This document shows positions 8,525 through 16,507 of a stretch of 33,423 bases of DNA, one piece after another. Origin of the DNA: an uncultured Pirellulaceae bacterium (lineage in GTDB: Bacteria > Planctomycetota > Planctomycetia > Pirellulales > Pirellulaceae). The stretch's first letter is position 1. The number at the start of each line of letters is the position of its first letter. The notes beneath the pieces are model-generated. The model was not told where the DNA came from, ran no database searches, and saw nothing but the letters and a program-made list of their open reading frames with translations. Position numbers and translations under genes: made by a program. The stretch is from NCBI GenBank assembly GCA_905480235.1, contig CAJQPP010000119.1:1-33423 (forward strand), written 5' to 3'.

Positions 8525-9329
8525 TAATAAAAACAGTATCGCAAACACCTTGCTCATCTCCGTTGTATTGTGCTTGATCTGCGCGTCCATCGTTTCGGCG
8601 GCCGCTGTTGGCTTACGAGCGATGCAGGACAAGAACAAATTAAAAGACCGGCAGGCCAACATTTTGGCGGCGGCGGGATTGATGGATGATGGAACCGATA
8701 TAACGGAAACCTTCAAATCACGAATTGAAGACGTGGTGATCGATCTGAATACAGGTGAGAACGTCACAGCACAAGTTATCGAGGAATTCAGTAGTGTCGC
8801 GAATTATGACTCCATCGACCTGGCCGAATCCAATAATGATCAGTACTCGGAGATTCTGACCGACGACCCGGCGACGATTAAGCGTCGGGAAAATTGGGCC
8901 CACGTCTACATCGTTAAGACCAGTGCCACCAATGCAGCGCCTCTCATGTACGTGTTCCCGATCCGCGGCAAAGGCCTTTGGTCCATCCTGAAAGGCTTTA
9001 TCGCGTTGGATGCCAAAGACATGGATACCATCAAAGGGATCACCTATTATTCGCATCAGGAGACGCCCGGACTGGGTGGGGAGGTGGACAACCCCGAGTG
9101 GAAAAGTCATTGGGTTGGCAAGAAGTTGTTTAAGGATAACAAGATTGCTATTCGCCTGGTGAAAACCGATTGGAAAAGTTCACCCTACACCGTGGATGCC
9201 TTATCGGGAGCCACCATTACTTGCCGCGGCGTCGAACGCATGCTGGACTTCTGGATGGGCGAGCAGGGTTTCGAAAAATACATCGATAACGTCAAAGCCT
9301 CGGAAGCTAAATCCCAAGCTTCCAAGTAA
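8517..9329 (+). CDS. nqrC: Na+-translocating NADH:quinone reductase subunit C
   Basis: NqrC carries the second covalent FMN of the complex in a domain outside the membrane. This protein has 270 residues. An N-terminal membrane helix (about 9-27, [20 protein letters not shown]) anchors it. The FMN-binding domain includes the family segment [14 protein letters not shown] and the attachment motif SGAT at 230-233, with Thr233 the expected FMN acceptor. The ATG lies inside the end of nqrB (8-bp overlap). The protein is slightly longer than the Vibrio one (about 257), and nothing essential seems to be missing. Confidence 0.95.
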   Translation: MASNKNSIANTLLISVVLCLICASIVSAAAVGLRAMQDKNKLKDRQANILAAAGLMDDGTDITETFKSRIEDVVIDLNTGENVTAQVIEEFSSVANYDSIDLAESNNDQYSEILTDDPATIKRRENWAHVYIVKTSATNAAPLMYVFPIRGKGLWSILKGFIALDAKDMDTIKGITYYSHQETPGLGGEVDNPEWKSHWVGKKLFKDNKIAIRLVKTDWKSSPYTVDALSGATITCRGVERMLDFWMGEQGFEKYIDNVKASEAKSQASK

Positions 9330-9379
9330 TAAATTAGTCAAAGATTTCTCGTTAAAGCAAATCAGATTCAGGAAACATT

Positions 9380-10024
9380 ATGGCAGGGAACAAGACTAAA
9401 GACGTATTGTTCAATCCAATCATCCACAACAATCCCATTGCCTTGCAGGTTTTGGGGATTTGTAGTGCGTTGGCCGTGACGACGCGTTTAGATAAGTCAC
9501 TGACAATGTGCCTGGCCGTCATCTTTGTATGTGCCATGGCCAACGCGTCGGTCGCCCTGATTCGCAATAAAATACCCAACAGCATCCGCATCATTGTGCA
9601 AATGACGATCATCGCCAGCTTGGTGATCGTGGTGGATCAGGTCCTTCAGGCAGTCGCCTATGGGTTGAGTAAGGAACTCTCCGTTTTCGTCGGCTTGATT
9701 ATTACCAATTGCATTATCATGGGCCGTGCCGAAGGCTTCGCGATGCAAAACACGGTGAAAGATAGCTTCATCGATGGCATTGGAAACGGGCTCGGCTACA
9801 GCATGATCCTTTTAGTCGTGGGCTTTTTCCGGGAACTTTTCGGTTCCGGCAAACTGTTCGGCTTCACGGTCCTTCCAGAATCGATTTATCAGCCCAACGG
9901 ACTGATGCTCCTGCCACCGAGTGCATTTTTCATCATCGGCTTCATGATCTGGGCCATCCGAGCCTACGACCGAGAACAAGTCGAGCACGACGATTCCGGA
10001 ATCGGGCACAACCACGCACACTAG
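9380..10024 (+). CDS. nqrD: Na+-translocating NADH:quinone reductase subunit D
   Basis: NqrD is a six-helix membrane subunit of 214 residues, paired with NqrE. Together they hold an iron centre inside the membrane. The two conserved cysteines are present at Cys28 (LGICSALAV) and Cys111 ([12 protein letters not shown]), matching the ligand positions known for the family. The C-terminus is His-rich (GIGHNHAH), a local peculiarity with no known role. AGGA lies 8 nt before the ATG at 9380. The gap after nqrC is 50 bp. Confidence 0.95.
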   Translation: MAGNKTKDVLFNPIIHNNPIALQVLGICSALAVTTRLDKSLTMCLAVIFVCAMANASVALIRNKIPNSIRIIVQMTIIASLVIVVDQVLQAVAYGLSKELSVFVGLIITNCIIMGRAEGFAMQNTVKDSFIDGIGNGLGYSMILLVVGFFRELFGSGKLFGFTVLPESIYQPNGLMLLPPSAFFIIGFMIWAIRAYDREQVEHDDSGIGHNHAH

Positions 10025-10074
10025 ACCTGATCGATTTACCCAACCGACCAAACTGATAGAACGAAATAAGTACG

Positions 10075-10665
10075 ATGCAATTTTTCGAACTTTTTATGCG
10101 AGCGGCATTCGTTGAGAACCTCGCCCTAGTGTACTTTTTGGGAATGTGCACGTTTTTGGCCGTATCGAAAAACGTTAAAACGGCGTTAGGCCTTGGTGCG
10201 GCAGTGATCGTCGTGCAGGGAATTACGGTTCCCTTGAATAACTTGATTTACGACCTATTCCTCCGCAAAGGTTCGTTGGTTCTCGGGCAATACAACTTGG
10301 AATTCCTCGGATTGATCTGCTACATCGGCGTGATCGCTGCAGCAGTTCAGATTTTAGAAATGACTTTGGACAGGTTCTTCCCGGCATTATTTAATGCTCT
10401 CGGGATCTTCCTCCCCTTGATCACGGTTAACTGTGCCATTTTGGGTGGAACATTATTCATGGTTCAAAACAAATACACGTTTGTCGAAAGCGTGACATAC
10501 GGCATTGGCTCCGGTTTTGGTTGGGCATTAGCGATCGCAGCTTTAGCCGGTATCCGGGAAAAACTGAGGTACAGTAATGTCCCGGAGGGACTCCGCGGAT
10601 TGGGAATCACCTTTATGGTGGTCGGCCTGATGGCCTTGGCCTTTATGGCCTTCAACGGAATCTAA
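10075..10665 (+). CDS. nqrE: Na+-translocating NADH:quinone reductase subunit E
   Basis: NqrE is the inverted-topology partner of NqrD, with 196 residues and six membrane helices. The conserved iron-ligand cysteines are present at Cys25 ([11 protein letters not shown]) and Cys120 ([10 protein letters not shown]). Other family signatures are the start [14 protein letters not shown] and [20 protein letters not shown] near the C-terminus. The preceding ribosome-binding site is weak. The gap to nqrF is 85 bp, the longest between structural genes in the operon, and I see no hairpin or promoter of note in it. Confidence 0.95.
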   Translation: MQFFELFMRAAFVENLALVYFLGMCTFLAVSKNVKTALGLGAAVIVVQGITVPLNNLIYDLFLRKGSLVLGQYNLEFLGLICYIGVIAAAVQILEMTLDRFFPALFNALGIFLPLITVNCAILGGTLFMVQNKYTFVESVTYGIGSGFGWALAIAALAGIREKLRYSNVPEGLRGLGITFMVVGLMALAFMAFNGI

Positions 10666-10750
10666 CTCGAATCAAGATTGGATTTTCGATCCGGTAACCG
10701 ACCGTGATCAAAGACATCGAAAACTTTCAACACTCAATTGAAGCGACAAG

Positions 10751-11971
10751 ATGGAAGAAATCTTTTTTAGCGTAACGATGTTTACCGGCGTGGTAATCAG
10801 CCTTGTGGGAGTGATTCTCGGGGCAAAACGTTTTCTCATTCCCGAGGGTGATGTAACTATCAACATCAACGGGCAAAAAGACATTCATGTGCCCAAAGGT
10901 GGCAAACTCATGAATGCCTTGGCCGAAGAAGGTATTTTCGTCTCCTCAGCCTGTGGCGGTGGCGGAACTTGCGCCCAATGCTTGGTCAAGGTGACCGAAG
11001 GCGGCGGAGAAATCCTGGCGACCGAGAAGGGACACATCAATAAAAAAGAGGCTCGAGAGGGCTGTCGCCTTTCCTGCCAAGTCGCCGTGAAACAAGATAT
11101 GGTGGTCGAGGTTCCCGAAGAAGCTTTTGAAACCAAGAAATGGGAATGCATCGTTCGTTCGAATCACAACGTCGCGACATTTATCAAAGAATTGGTGCTG
11201 GAGTTGCCGGAGGGCGAAGACGTCGACTTCAAAGCTGGTGGCTACATCCAAATCGAATGCCCGCCACATATCGTTGAATACAAAGACTTTGAGATCGAGA
11301 AAGAGTACCATCCCGATTGGGATCAATACGACGTTTGGCAATACAAATCGGTTGTCGATGAAGAGGTAATTCGAGCTTATTCAATGGCCAATTACCCCGG
11401 CGAAAAGGGCATCATCATGCTGAACGTTCGCGTCGCCTCGCCACCACCGCGTCTGCCGGATGTACCCCCCGGAAAGATGTCCTCCTTTATCTTCGGCCTC
11501 AAGCCAGGCGATAAAGTTACCATCTCAGGACCTTACGGTGAGTTCTTCATCAAAGAGACCGAGGCAGAAATGATTTATGTGGGCGGCGGTGCTGGTATGG
11601 CGCCTCTCCGCAGTCACATTTTTGAGCTCTTCAAGAATCTCAAAACCGGTCGAAAGGTATCTTATTGGTATGGTGGACGTAGTCTGCGGGAGCTTTTTTA
11701 CGTCGATGAATTTCGCGAACTGGAAAAGCAGTTCCCCAATTTCAGTTTCAACATCGCACTGTCTGAACCGCTACCCGAGGACAACTGGGACGGTTACGTC
11801 GGGTTCATTCACCAAGTCGTTATTGACAATTATTTGAAGGATCACCCCGCACCCGAAGAGATCGAGTATTATTACTGCGGTCCACCTATGATGAATAAAT
11901 GCATCCAACAAATGTGCGAAGACTTGGGTGTGGAACCTGAAAACATCTCGTTTGACGACTTCGGCGGATAG
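10751..11971 (+). CDS. nqrF: Na+-translocating NADH:quinone reductase subunit F
   Basis: NqrF is the electron entry subunit: it oxidises NADH with FAD and passes electrons to a 2Fe-2S cluster. This 406-residue protein has an N-terminal membrane helix (about 5-25) and a ferredoxin-like domain with cluster ligands Cys68, Cys74, Cys77 and Cys109 ([10 protein letters not shown] and RLSCQV). A FAD-binding domain follows, with RAYSMAN. The NAD-binding domain shows [12 protein letters not shown] and the C-terminal YYYCGPPMM. All the cofactor ligands I know to check are present. Length and domain order agree with the Vibrio enzyme. The next gene, apbE, begins 38 bp later on the same strand. Confidence 0.96.
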   Translation: MEEIFFSVTMFTGVVISLVGVILGAKRFLIPEGDVTININGQKDIHVPKGGKLMNALAEEGIFVSSACGGGGTCAQCLVKVTEGGGEILATEKGHINKKEAREGCRLSCQVAVKQDMVVEVPEEAFETKKWECIVRSNHNVATFIKELVLELPEGEDVDFKAGGYIQIECPPHIVEYKDFEIEKEYHPDWDQYDVWQYKSVVDEEVIRAYSMANYPGEKGIIMLNVRVASPPPRLPDVPPGKMSSFIFGLKPGDKVTISGPYGEFFIKETEAEMIYVGGGAGMAPLRSHIFELFKNLKTGRKVSYWYGGRSLRELFYVDEFRELEKQFPNFSFNIALSEPLPEDNWDGYVGFIHQVVIDNYLKDHPAPEEIEYYYCGPPMMNKCIQQMCEDLGVEPENISFDDFGG

Positions 11972-12009
11972 CACGGATCCAGACACGGTTGACCTAAGGC
12001 GACTGACAA

Positions 12010-13302
12010 ATGGTACCAAATGCAAGAACGCGACCAGCATTGAGTCAAATGCTTGTCGCGTTTCTTTTTTTATTATTTCAGGCGCAATTGCTGGTCGCGC
12101 AAACGAGCACCCGACTGGAAATAACTGGCACAACCATGGGGGTGGTTGGCTACTCTGTGGTAGCGGTTGCTGATGCGGATCTCGCAGAAAAACTGAAAAG
12201 TTCCGTGGCCGAGGAACTCGAATCAGTAAACCAAAGAATGTCGACCTATATTGACGACTCCGAAGTCTCCCGATTCAATCAATCGACCTCGACTGATTGG
12301 TTTCCTGTTTCTCAAGCAACGGCCGAGGTTGTCCAAAAAGCCCAAAAAATCAGCGAGCTCTCCAATGGGGCTTTTGATATTACCGTTCAGCCATTGGTGG
12401 CACTTTGGCGTTTTTCAAAAGATAAATCGAAGCTCACCGCACTTCCCGACAAATCATTGATTGCCGAAAACTTAAGAAAAGTCGGATACAAGAAACTGCA
12501 GGTAAGGTTGGATCCACCGGCCCTTAAAAAATCGGTTCCAGCCCTGCAAATCGATCTTTCTGCCATCGCAAAAGGCTATGCCGTAGACCTAGTGGCGCGA
12601 CAATTACAGGCAATGGGATTAGACAACTTCTTGATTGAAGTAGGCGGGGAAGTTCGAGCATCGGGTGAAAAGCCTGATCATTCCAGCTGGCGGGTGGGCA
12701 TTGAAAAACCGCTTCCTGGGGCACGAGAGCCTTACCAAATCATTGAGCTTTATCACCAAGCGTTAGCCAGCAGTGGCGATTACCGAAACTTCTTCGAACT
12801 CAACGGAAAGCGGTACTCCCACACCATTGACCCTCGGACCGGCTATCCCGTGGACCACGCAGTGACTGCAACCAGTGTCATTGCCAAAGATTGCACCACT
12901 GCCGATGCCATGGCGACCGCCATAATGGTGCTGGGCCCCGACGGTGGAATTCAGTTGGCCAACAAGGCGGGCGTCAAGGCATTGATTCTTTCCAATACCA
13001 ACAATCAATTGTTGGCGACCAAAACTGCAAACTTCCCCAGTAACGAGTTGGAAACCGCTCTCGAGGAAGGCGGTTCATTTCTCCGCTTGGTAGGCATCGT
13101 CAGTGTCTTTTTCCTGCTGGCGGTCTTGGCAATGGCAATCGGAGTGATTTGCGGTCGCGATCGCATCAAGGGGTCATGCGGAGGAATCGCAGCTCTTGAA
13201 AATCCAGATATCACTCCGGAATGTTCGTTGTGCAGCCGAGCCGCCGAATGCAATGACCTTAAAAAGGAATTAAAGAAACGCCAAACTGATTCGGATGTTT
13301 AA
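12010..13302 (+). CDS. apbE: FAD:protein FMN transferase (ApbE) with C-terminal NqrM-like extension
   Basis: ApbE attaches FMN from FAD to threonine in the SGAT motifs of NqrB and NqrC. Residues 1-30 form an N-terminal signal or anchor (MLVAFLFLLFQAQLLVAQ core). The ApbE domain (about 35-340) shows ITGTTMGVVGY, LSAIAKGYAVDLVA, VGGEVRASG, YSHTIDPRTGYPVDHAV and TADAMATAIMVLGP, all family hallmarks. After it the protein does not stop. A membrane helix lies at about 360-381, followed by IKGSCGGIAAL and clustered cysteines (Cys390, Cys405, Cys408, Cys414). This order (helix, basic turn, GSCGG, C-terminal Cys cluster) is that of NqrM, formerly DUF539, a small protein needed to insert iron into Na+-NQR. 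No separate nqrM is visible nearby. The fusion is seen directly in one uninterrupted frame; equating the tail with NqrM is inference from motif order. AAGG precedes the ATG by about 10 nt. Confidence 0.93.
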   Translation: MVPNARTRPALSQMLVAFLFLLFQAQLLVAQTSTRLEITGTTMGVVGYSVVAVADADLAEKLKSSVAEELESVNQRMSTYIDDSEVSRFNQSTSTDWFPVSQATAEVVQKAQKISELSNGAFDITVQPLVALWRFSKDKSKLTALPDKSLIAENLRKVGYKKLQVRLDPPALKKSVPALQIDLSAIAKGYAVDLVARQLQAMGLDNFLIEVGGEVRASGEKPDHSSWRVGIEKPLPGAREPYQIIELYHQALASSGDYRNFFELNGKRYSHTIDPRTGYPVDHAVTATSVIAKDCTTADAMATAIMVLGPDGGIQLANKAGVKALILSNTNNQLLATKTANFPSNELETALEEGGSFLRLVGIVSVFFLLAVLAMAIGVICGRDRIKGSCGGIAALENPDITPECSLCSRAAECNDLKKELKKRQTDSDV

Positions 13303-13331
13303 CCCTCTCGCTGAGATTTCCAGTCTGAAAT

Positions 13332-14054
13332 TTATTCAGCATTGGCTTCTGGCTTAAGCACCGCTGCTGCCCCTACCGGAACCAGCGTGATAGGTATCTT
13401 TCCGGCCTGACAAACGGCCACGTCTGTCTCAGGCGCAAATTTTCTGGCGTGGTAATCGCCCTTGTAGAAATACCCGTCGTCACGAGGCAGGTATTGGTTA
13501 GGGAGGGGTGTCAAATCCATCCGGGTTTCCACGATTTCAATCGCCGCAGGATCCCCAGTAACGACGGGGAAATTGACATTCCAGTAACATCCAGGCTTGA
13601 GCTCCCCTTCGATCAATCGCTTTAAGAGACGACGAGTCATGACCCGAGTGTGGTTCCATACTTCTTCGTTGAGCCCGCGATGGTACTGAGAAAATGCGAT
13701 GGCCGGCAATCCAAAAAAAGTTGCCTCGCGGGCGGCCGCCACGGTCCCCGACAAAAAATTGTCGAGTCCCAAGTTACTTCCGTGATTGACTCCGGAAATA
13801 ACGAGGTCGACATCTGGACAAATTTCAGCCAGCGCAATTCGCACACAATCAGCAGGAAAGCCATTAATCCAATGCCGCTTTCCGCCTAAATCAGCAGCGT
13901 CTAGATGCCCATCAAAGGTCATTTGATGACTGCAACCCGAATGATGATGGCGTGGAGCGACCACGGTCACTTCACCGAACTCCGCTGCTGCTTCCGCTAA
14001 TACTTCAATGCCCTCGGCATAAATGCCGTCATCATTGGTAACCACAATTTTCAT
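13332..14054 (-). CDS. surE: 5'/3'-nucleotidase SurE
   Basis: SurE hydrolyses nucleoside monophosphates and is linked to stationary-phase survival. The 240-residue protein starts MKIVVTNDDGIYAEGI. The metal ligands Asp8 and Asp9, the Ser39 loop (RHHHSGCSH) and Asn90 (ISGVNHGSNLG) are all present at the usual places. I chose the ATG at 14054 because SurE proteins begin immediately at this strand. Frames open further upstream to 14210 would add about 50 residues without family resemblance. GGGAA lies about 9 nt upstream. It converges on apbE with a 29-bp gap, so it is not part of the nqr operon. Confidence 0.95.
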   Translation of the reverse strand: MKIVVTNDDGIYAEGIEVLAEAAAEFGEVTVVAPRHHHSGCSHQMTFDGHLDAADLGGKRHWINGFPADCVRIALAEICPDVDLVISGVNHGSNLGLDNFLSGTVAAAREATFFGLPAIAFSQYHRGLNEEVWNHTRVMTRRLLKRLIEGELKPGCYWNVNFPVVTGDPAAIEIVETRMDLTPLPNQYLPRDDGYFYKGDYHARKFAPETDVAVCQAGKIPITLVPVGAAAVLKPEANAE

Positions 14055-14434
14055 GACGTCTTTTCCCGGTTTCCTCGTACCTGATTTCTTCAGATCCAAT
14101 ATGATTGTTTCAACCATTTTGGGAAAGGAGACGTGCAGGCTTATGCTGGGCGAAGTGTAAATTCGTTCGAGTTCCTGAAAAATGGAGGAGACTCGCCCAA
14201 AGGCTGCCAAATCAGCGCAATGGGTTTCCCAGTCATTGGCATTCCAAATTTCATAGGATTTGGGTCTCCACCCACGTTGTCGCGGGGCAAAATACGATCA
14301 TCCAACCCATCAACCCGACGAAACCCTGTTAAAATACCAACTCGTCAAGAAACGTTGTGGCAGCGACCCAAAGTGACGCTGTTCCTAAAACCAATCGACT
14401 CCCTTTCTCAATTTCAAAGGCTGAAAACTATCTC
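14055..14434. other. Divergent intergenic region, surE / TIGR03790-like gene
   Basis: About 380 bp separate two divergent starts. Both reading frames remain open for part of it, but the translations show no family resemblance. It presumably holds both promoters. I see no strong inverted repeat or RNA signature. Confidence 0.4.
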
Positions 14435-16507
14435 ATGTTGAGCCATCAAAAAACCAGAACAATCACGACGATTCTTGCATCGATAATTGTTTTTTGTGGC
14501 TCTGCAATTTCATTCAACCTGATGACGTTCGCGAATGGCGGTACTGAGAACCTCGTGTTGGTCGTGAATCGCACCCAACCAGGCTCATTGGCATTAGCCA
14601 ACCAATATATTGAATTGCGAAACGTACCAGCATCCCACGTCATTTACCTTGATTTTGCGCTAAAAAAAGAAAGCACTTCGGTTGACAAGTTCAAGACGGA
14701 GATTCTGATACCAGTGCTATCTGCGATCGAAGAAAGGCAACTGGGAAATCAAATCAACTATGTTGTTTACTCGTCCGGATTTCCAACTCGAATTTCAGTC
14801 AACAAATACTTAAAAGACTGGCTCAAAAAAACTGGTCAAAAATACAACATTCAATTGCATGCTCCCTGGTGTTCGATCAATGCCTCGACGTACTTCTACC
14901 AGCAGGTTTTGGAGGATGATCTTGATTATTTCGCCTTGAATTCCAATCAATATTTTCGACGACCTGTCGAAAAGCTGTTAGAAGAACCATTTACGGGTGA
15001 AGACCAACAGCTTTACAAAAATGCGTTGCGCAAAATGCGGCCGCAAGAATATGGCGAGGCCATCCAACTACTAAATCGACTCGCCAAGTCACACCCTGAT
15101 CATCCGGTTGTGCAGTATCAAATTGCACGCAGCCACGCACTTGCCAATCAATACCCGCAAGCTTTGGAAGCGTTGAAAAAAGCGGTCGCTGCCGGTTGGT
15201 GTTATCGTACGGCCACTGCAAAAGATAATGCTTTTTCTAACATGCGAAATCAATCGGACTTCAAGATCGTTCTCACTGAAATGCCAAACGAACCCATCGG
15301 TATGTTACCGAGTCGGCAATTCCGAAATGATATTATCTGGGATAAAAATGGCTGGCCTACATCGTCGAACGACATGGGCAGGCGTTACCTCATCTCAACG
15401 GTACTCGGGGTCTCTCCGGCCATCGGTGGTACTGCGAACTTGAAAGAAAACCTCGCTCAAATCGAGCGAACCGCACAGGCAGACGGAACCCGTCCTAGCG
15501 GTACCTTCTTTTTTGCCAATCATAAAGACGTACGCTCCCGCAGTCGTGCCTCGCAATTCGAATACGCGGTTAAGGAACTTGAGAAACTTGGCTACCCCGC
15601 TGAAATTATTAAGGCCACCATGCCCAAGGACCAGACAGTATTGGGAGCAACGCTTGGTAGTGCAAAAATTCCTTGGGCAGAATCGGGAAGCACTTTCGCA
15701 CCCGGGGCAATTTGTGACAACTTCACTAGCTATGGAGGCTGGTTTGAAAAGAACCAAACGCTCATCACGGATTACATCCGGTTCGGTGCCGGCGGAGCGA
15801 GTGGTTCAGTCTATGAACCCTATGCAATCCCGCCCAAATTCCCACACGCCTTTATTCAGGTGCATTATGCTCGCGGATGTAATTTGGGCGAGGCGTTCTA
15901 CCAGTCGATCGCCAGTCCCCGTTACATGTTGATCGTCGGTGATCCGTTATGCCGCCCGTTTGCCAAATTGCCGCAATTCACAGTCCAGGGAATTCGCAAC
16001 AAGGAGCAAATAAAAAACGACTTCAAATTCCGCGTGACCTCGAAAGACGACTCCCCCGCCATTGGTAGTTACCAAATTTTCTTGGACGGAAAACGAATCG
16101 CCACGGTCAAAGAAGCCGAGGAATATACAGTTTCGACCAAGAGACTAAGCCCAGGTTTCCATGAATTGCGCATCGTTGGTATCGCCGACGACTTAATTGC
16201 AGCGAGCACCAGCCAAGTGGTGGGCTTTACCTATCTTAAGGGTAACGTGTCGTTGAAATTGAAAGCCCCCAATGGTTCTCAATATCAACTCGCAGGATCG
16301 GTGAAGCTAACTGCGACAACGAGCGTTGGAAACGGTATCGCAATCATGCAGAACTCGCAGAAAATTGCCGAGGTACGCGGTAAATCGGGAGATGTACAGG
16401 TAGCTTGCAAAAAGCTTGGGCAGGGAAAAACAAAGCTTTATGCTTTGGTAGTCCACGATGGAAAAGTCATTTCCAGTATCCCGATAGAAATCGAAATTAG
16501 TCCGTAA
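14435..16507 (+). CDS. TIGR03790-like secreted protein with TPR-like insert
   Basis: From the ATG at 14435 the protein is 690 residues long and begins with a hydrophobic signal or anchor (TTILASIIVFCGSAISF). The first mature part, ENLVLVVNRTQPGSLALANQ followed by NVPASHVIYLDF, is typical of the TIGR03790 group of uncharacterised exported proteins, as are YVVYSSGFPTRI and the later MLIVGDPLCRPF. Between them lies a region with paired helices (EYGEAIQLLNRLAKSHPDHP, then YPQALEALKKAVAAGW) that looks like one or two TPR units. The C-terminal ~180 residues look like beta-sandwich modules. Function is unknown; surface or periplasmic location is inferred. Its stop lies 11 bp inside the convergent YTV gene. 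A GTG at 14357 is an alternative start but would bury the signal sequence. Confidence 0.75.
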   Translation: MLSHQKTRTITTILASIIVFCGSAISFNLMTFANGGTENLVLVVNRTQPGSLALANQYIELRNVPASHVIYLDFALKKESTSVDKFKTEILIPVLSAIEERQLGNQINYVVYSSGFPTRISVNKYLKDWLKKTGQKYNIQLHAPWCSINASTYFYQQVLEDDLDYFALNSNQYFRRPVEKLLEEPFTGEDQQLYKNALRKMRPQEYGEAIQLLNRLAKSHPDHPVVQYQIARSHALANQYPQALEALKKAVAAGWCYRTATAKDNAFSNMRNQSDFKIVLTEMPNEPIGMLPSRQFRNDIIWDKNGWPTSSNDMGRRYLISTVLGVSPAIGGTANLKENLAQIERTAQADGTRPSGTFFFANHKDVRSRSRASQFEYAVKELEKLGYPAEIIKATMPKDQTVLGATLGSAKIPWAESGSTFAPGAICDNFTSYGGWFEKNQTLITDYIRFGAGGASGSVYEPYAIPPKFPHAFIQVHYARGCNLGEAFYQSIASPRYMLIVGDPLCRPFAKLPQFTVQGIRNKEQIKNDFKFRVTSKDDSPAIGSYQIFLDGKRIATVKEAEEYTVSTKRLSPGFHELRIVGIADDLIAASTSQVVGFTYLKGNVSLKLKAPNGSQYQLAGSVKLTATTSVGNGIAIMQNSQKIAEVRGKSGDVQVACKKLGQGKTKLYALVVHDGKVISSIPIEIEISP

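Noticed and set aside
8062-8577. 171-codon open frame inside nqrB on the same strand
   Set aside because: Out-of-frame shadow of nqrB; the His/Trp/Cys-rich composition is not protein-like and nqrB is certain.
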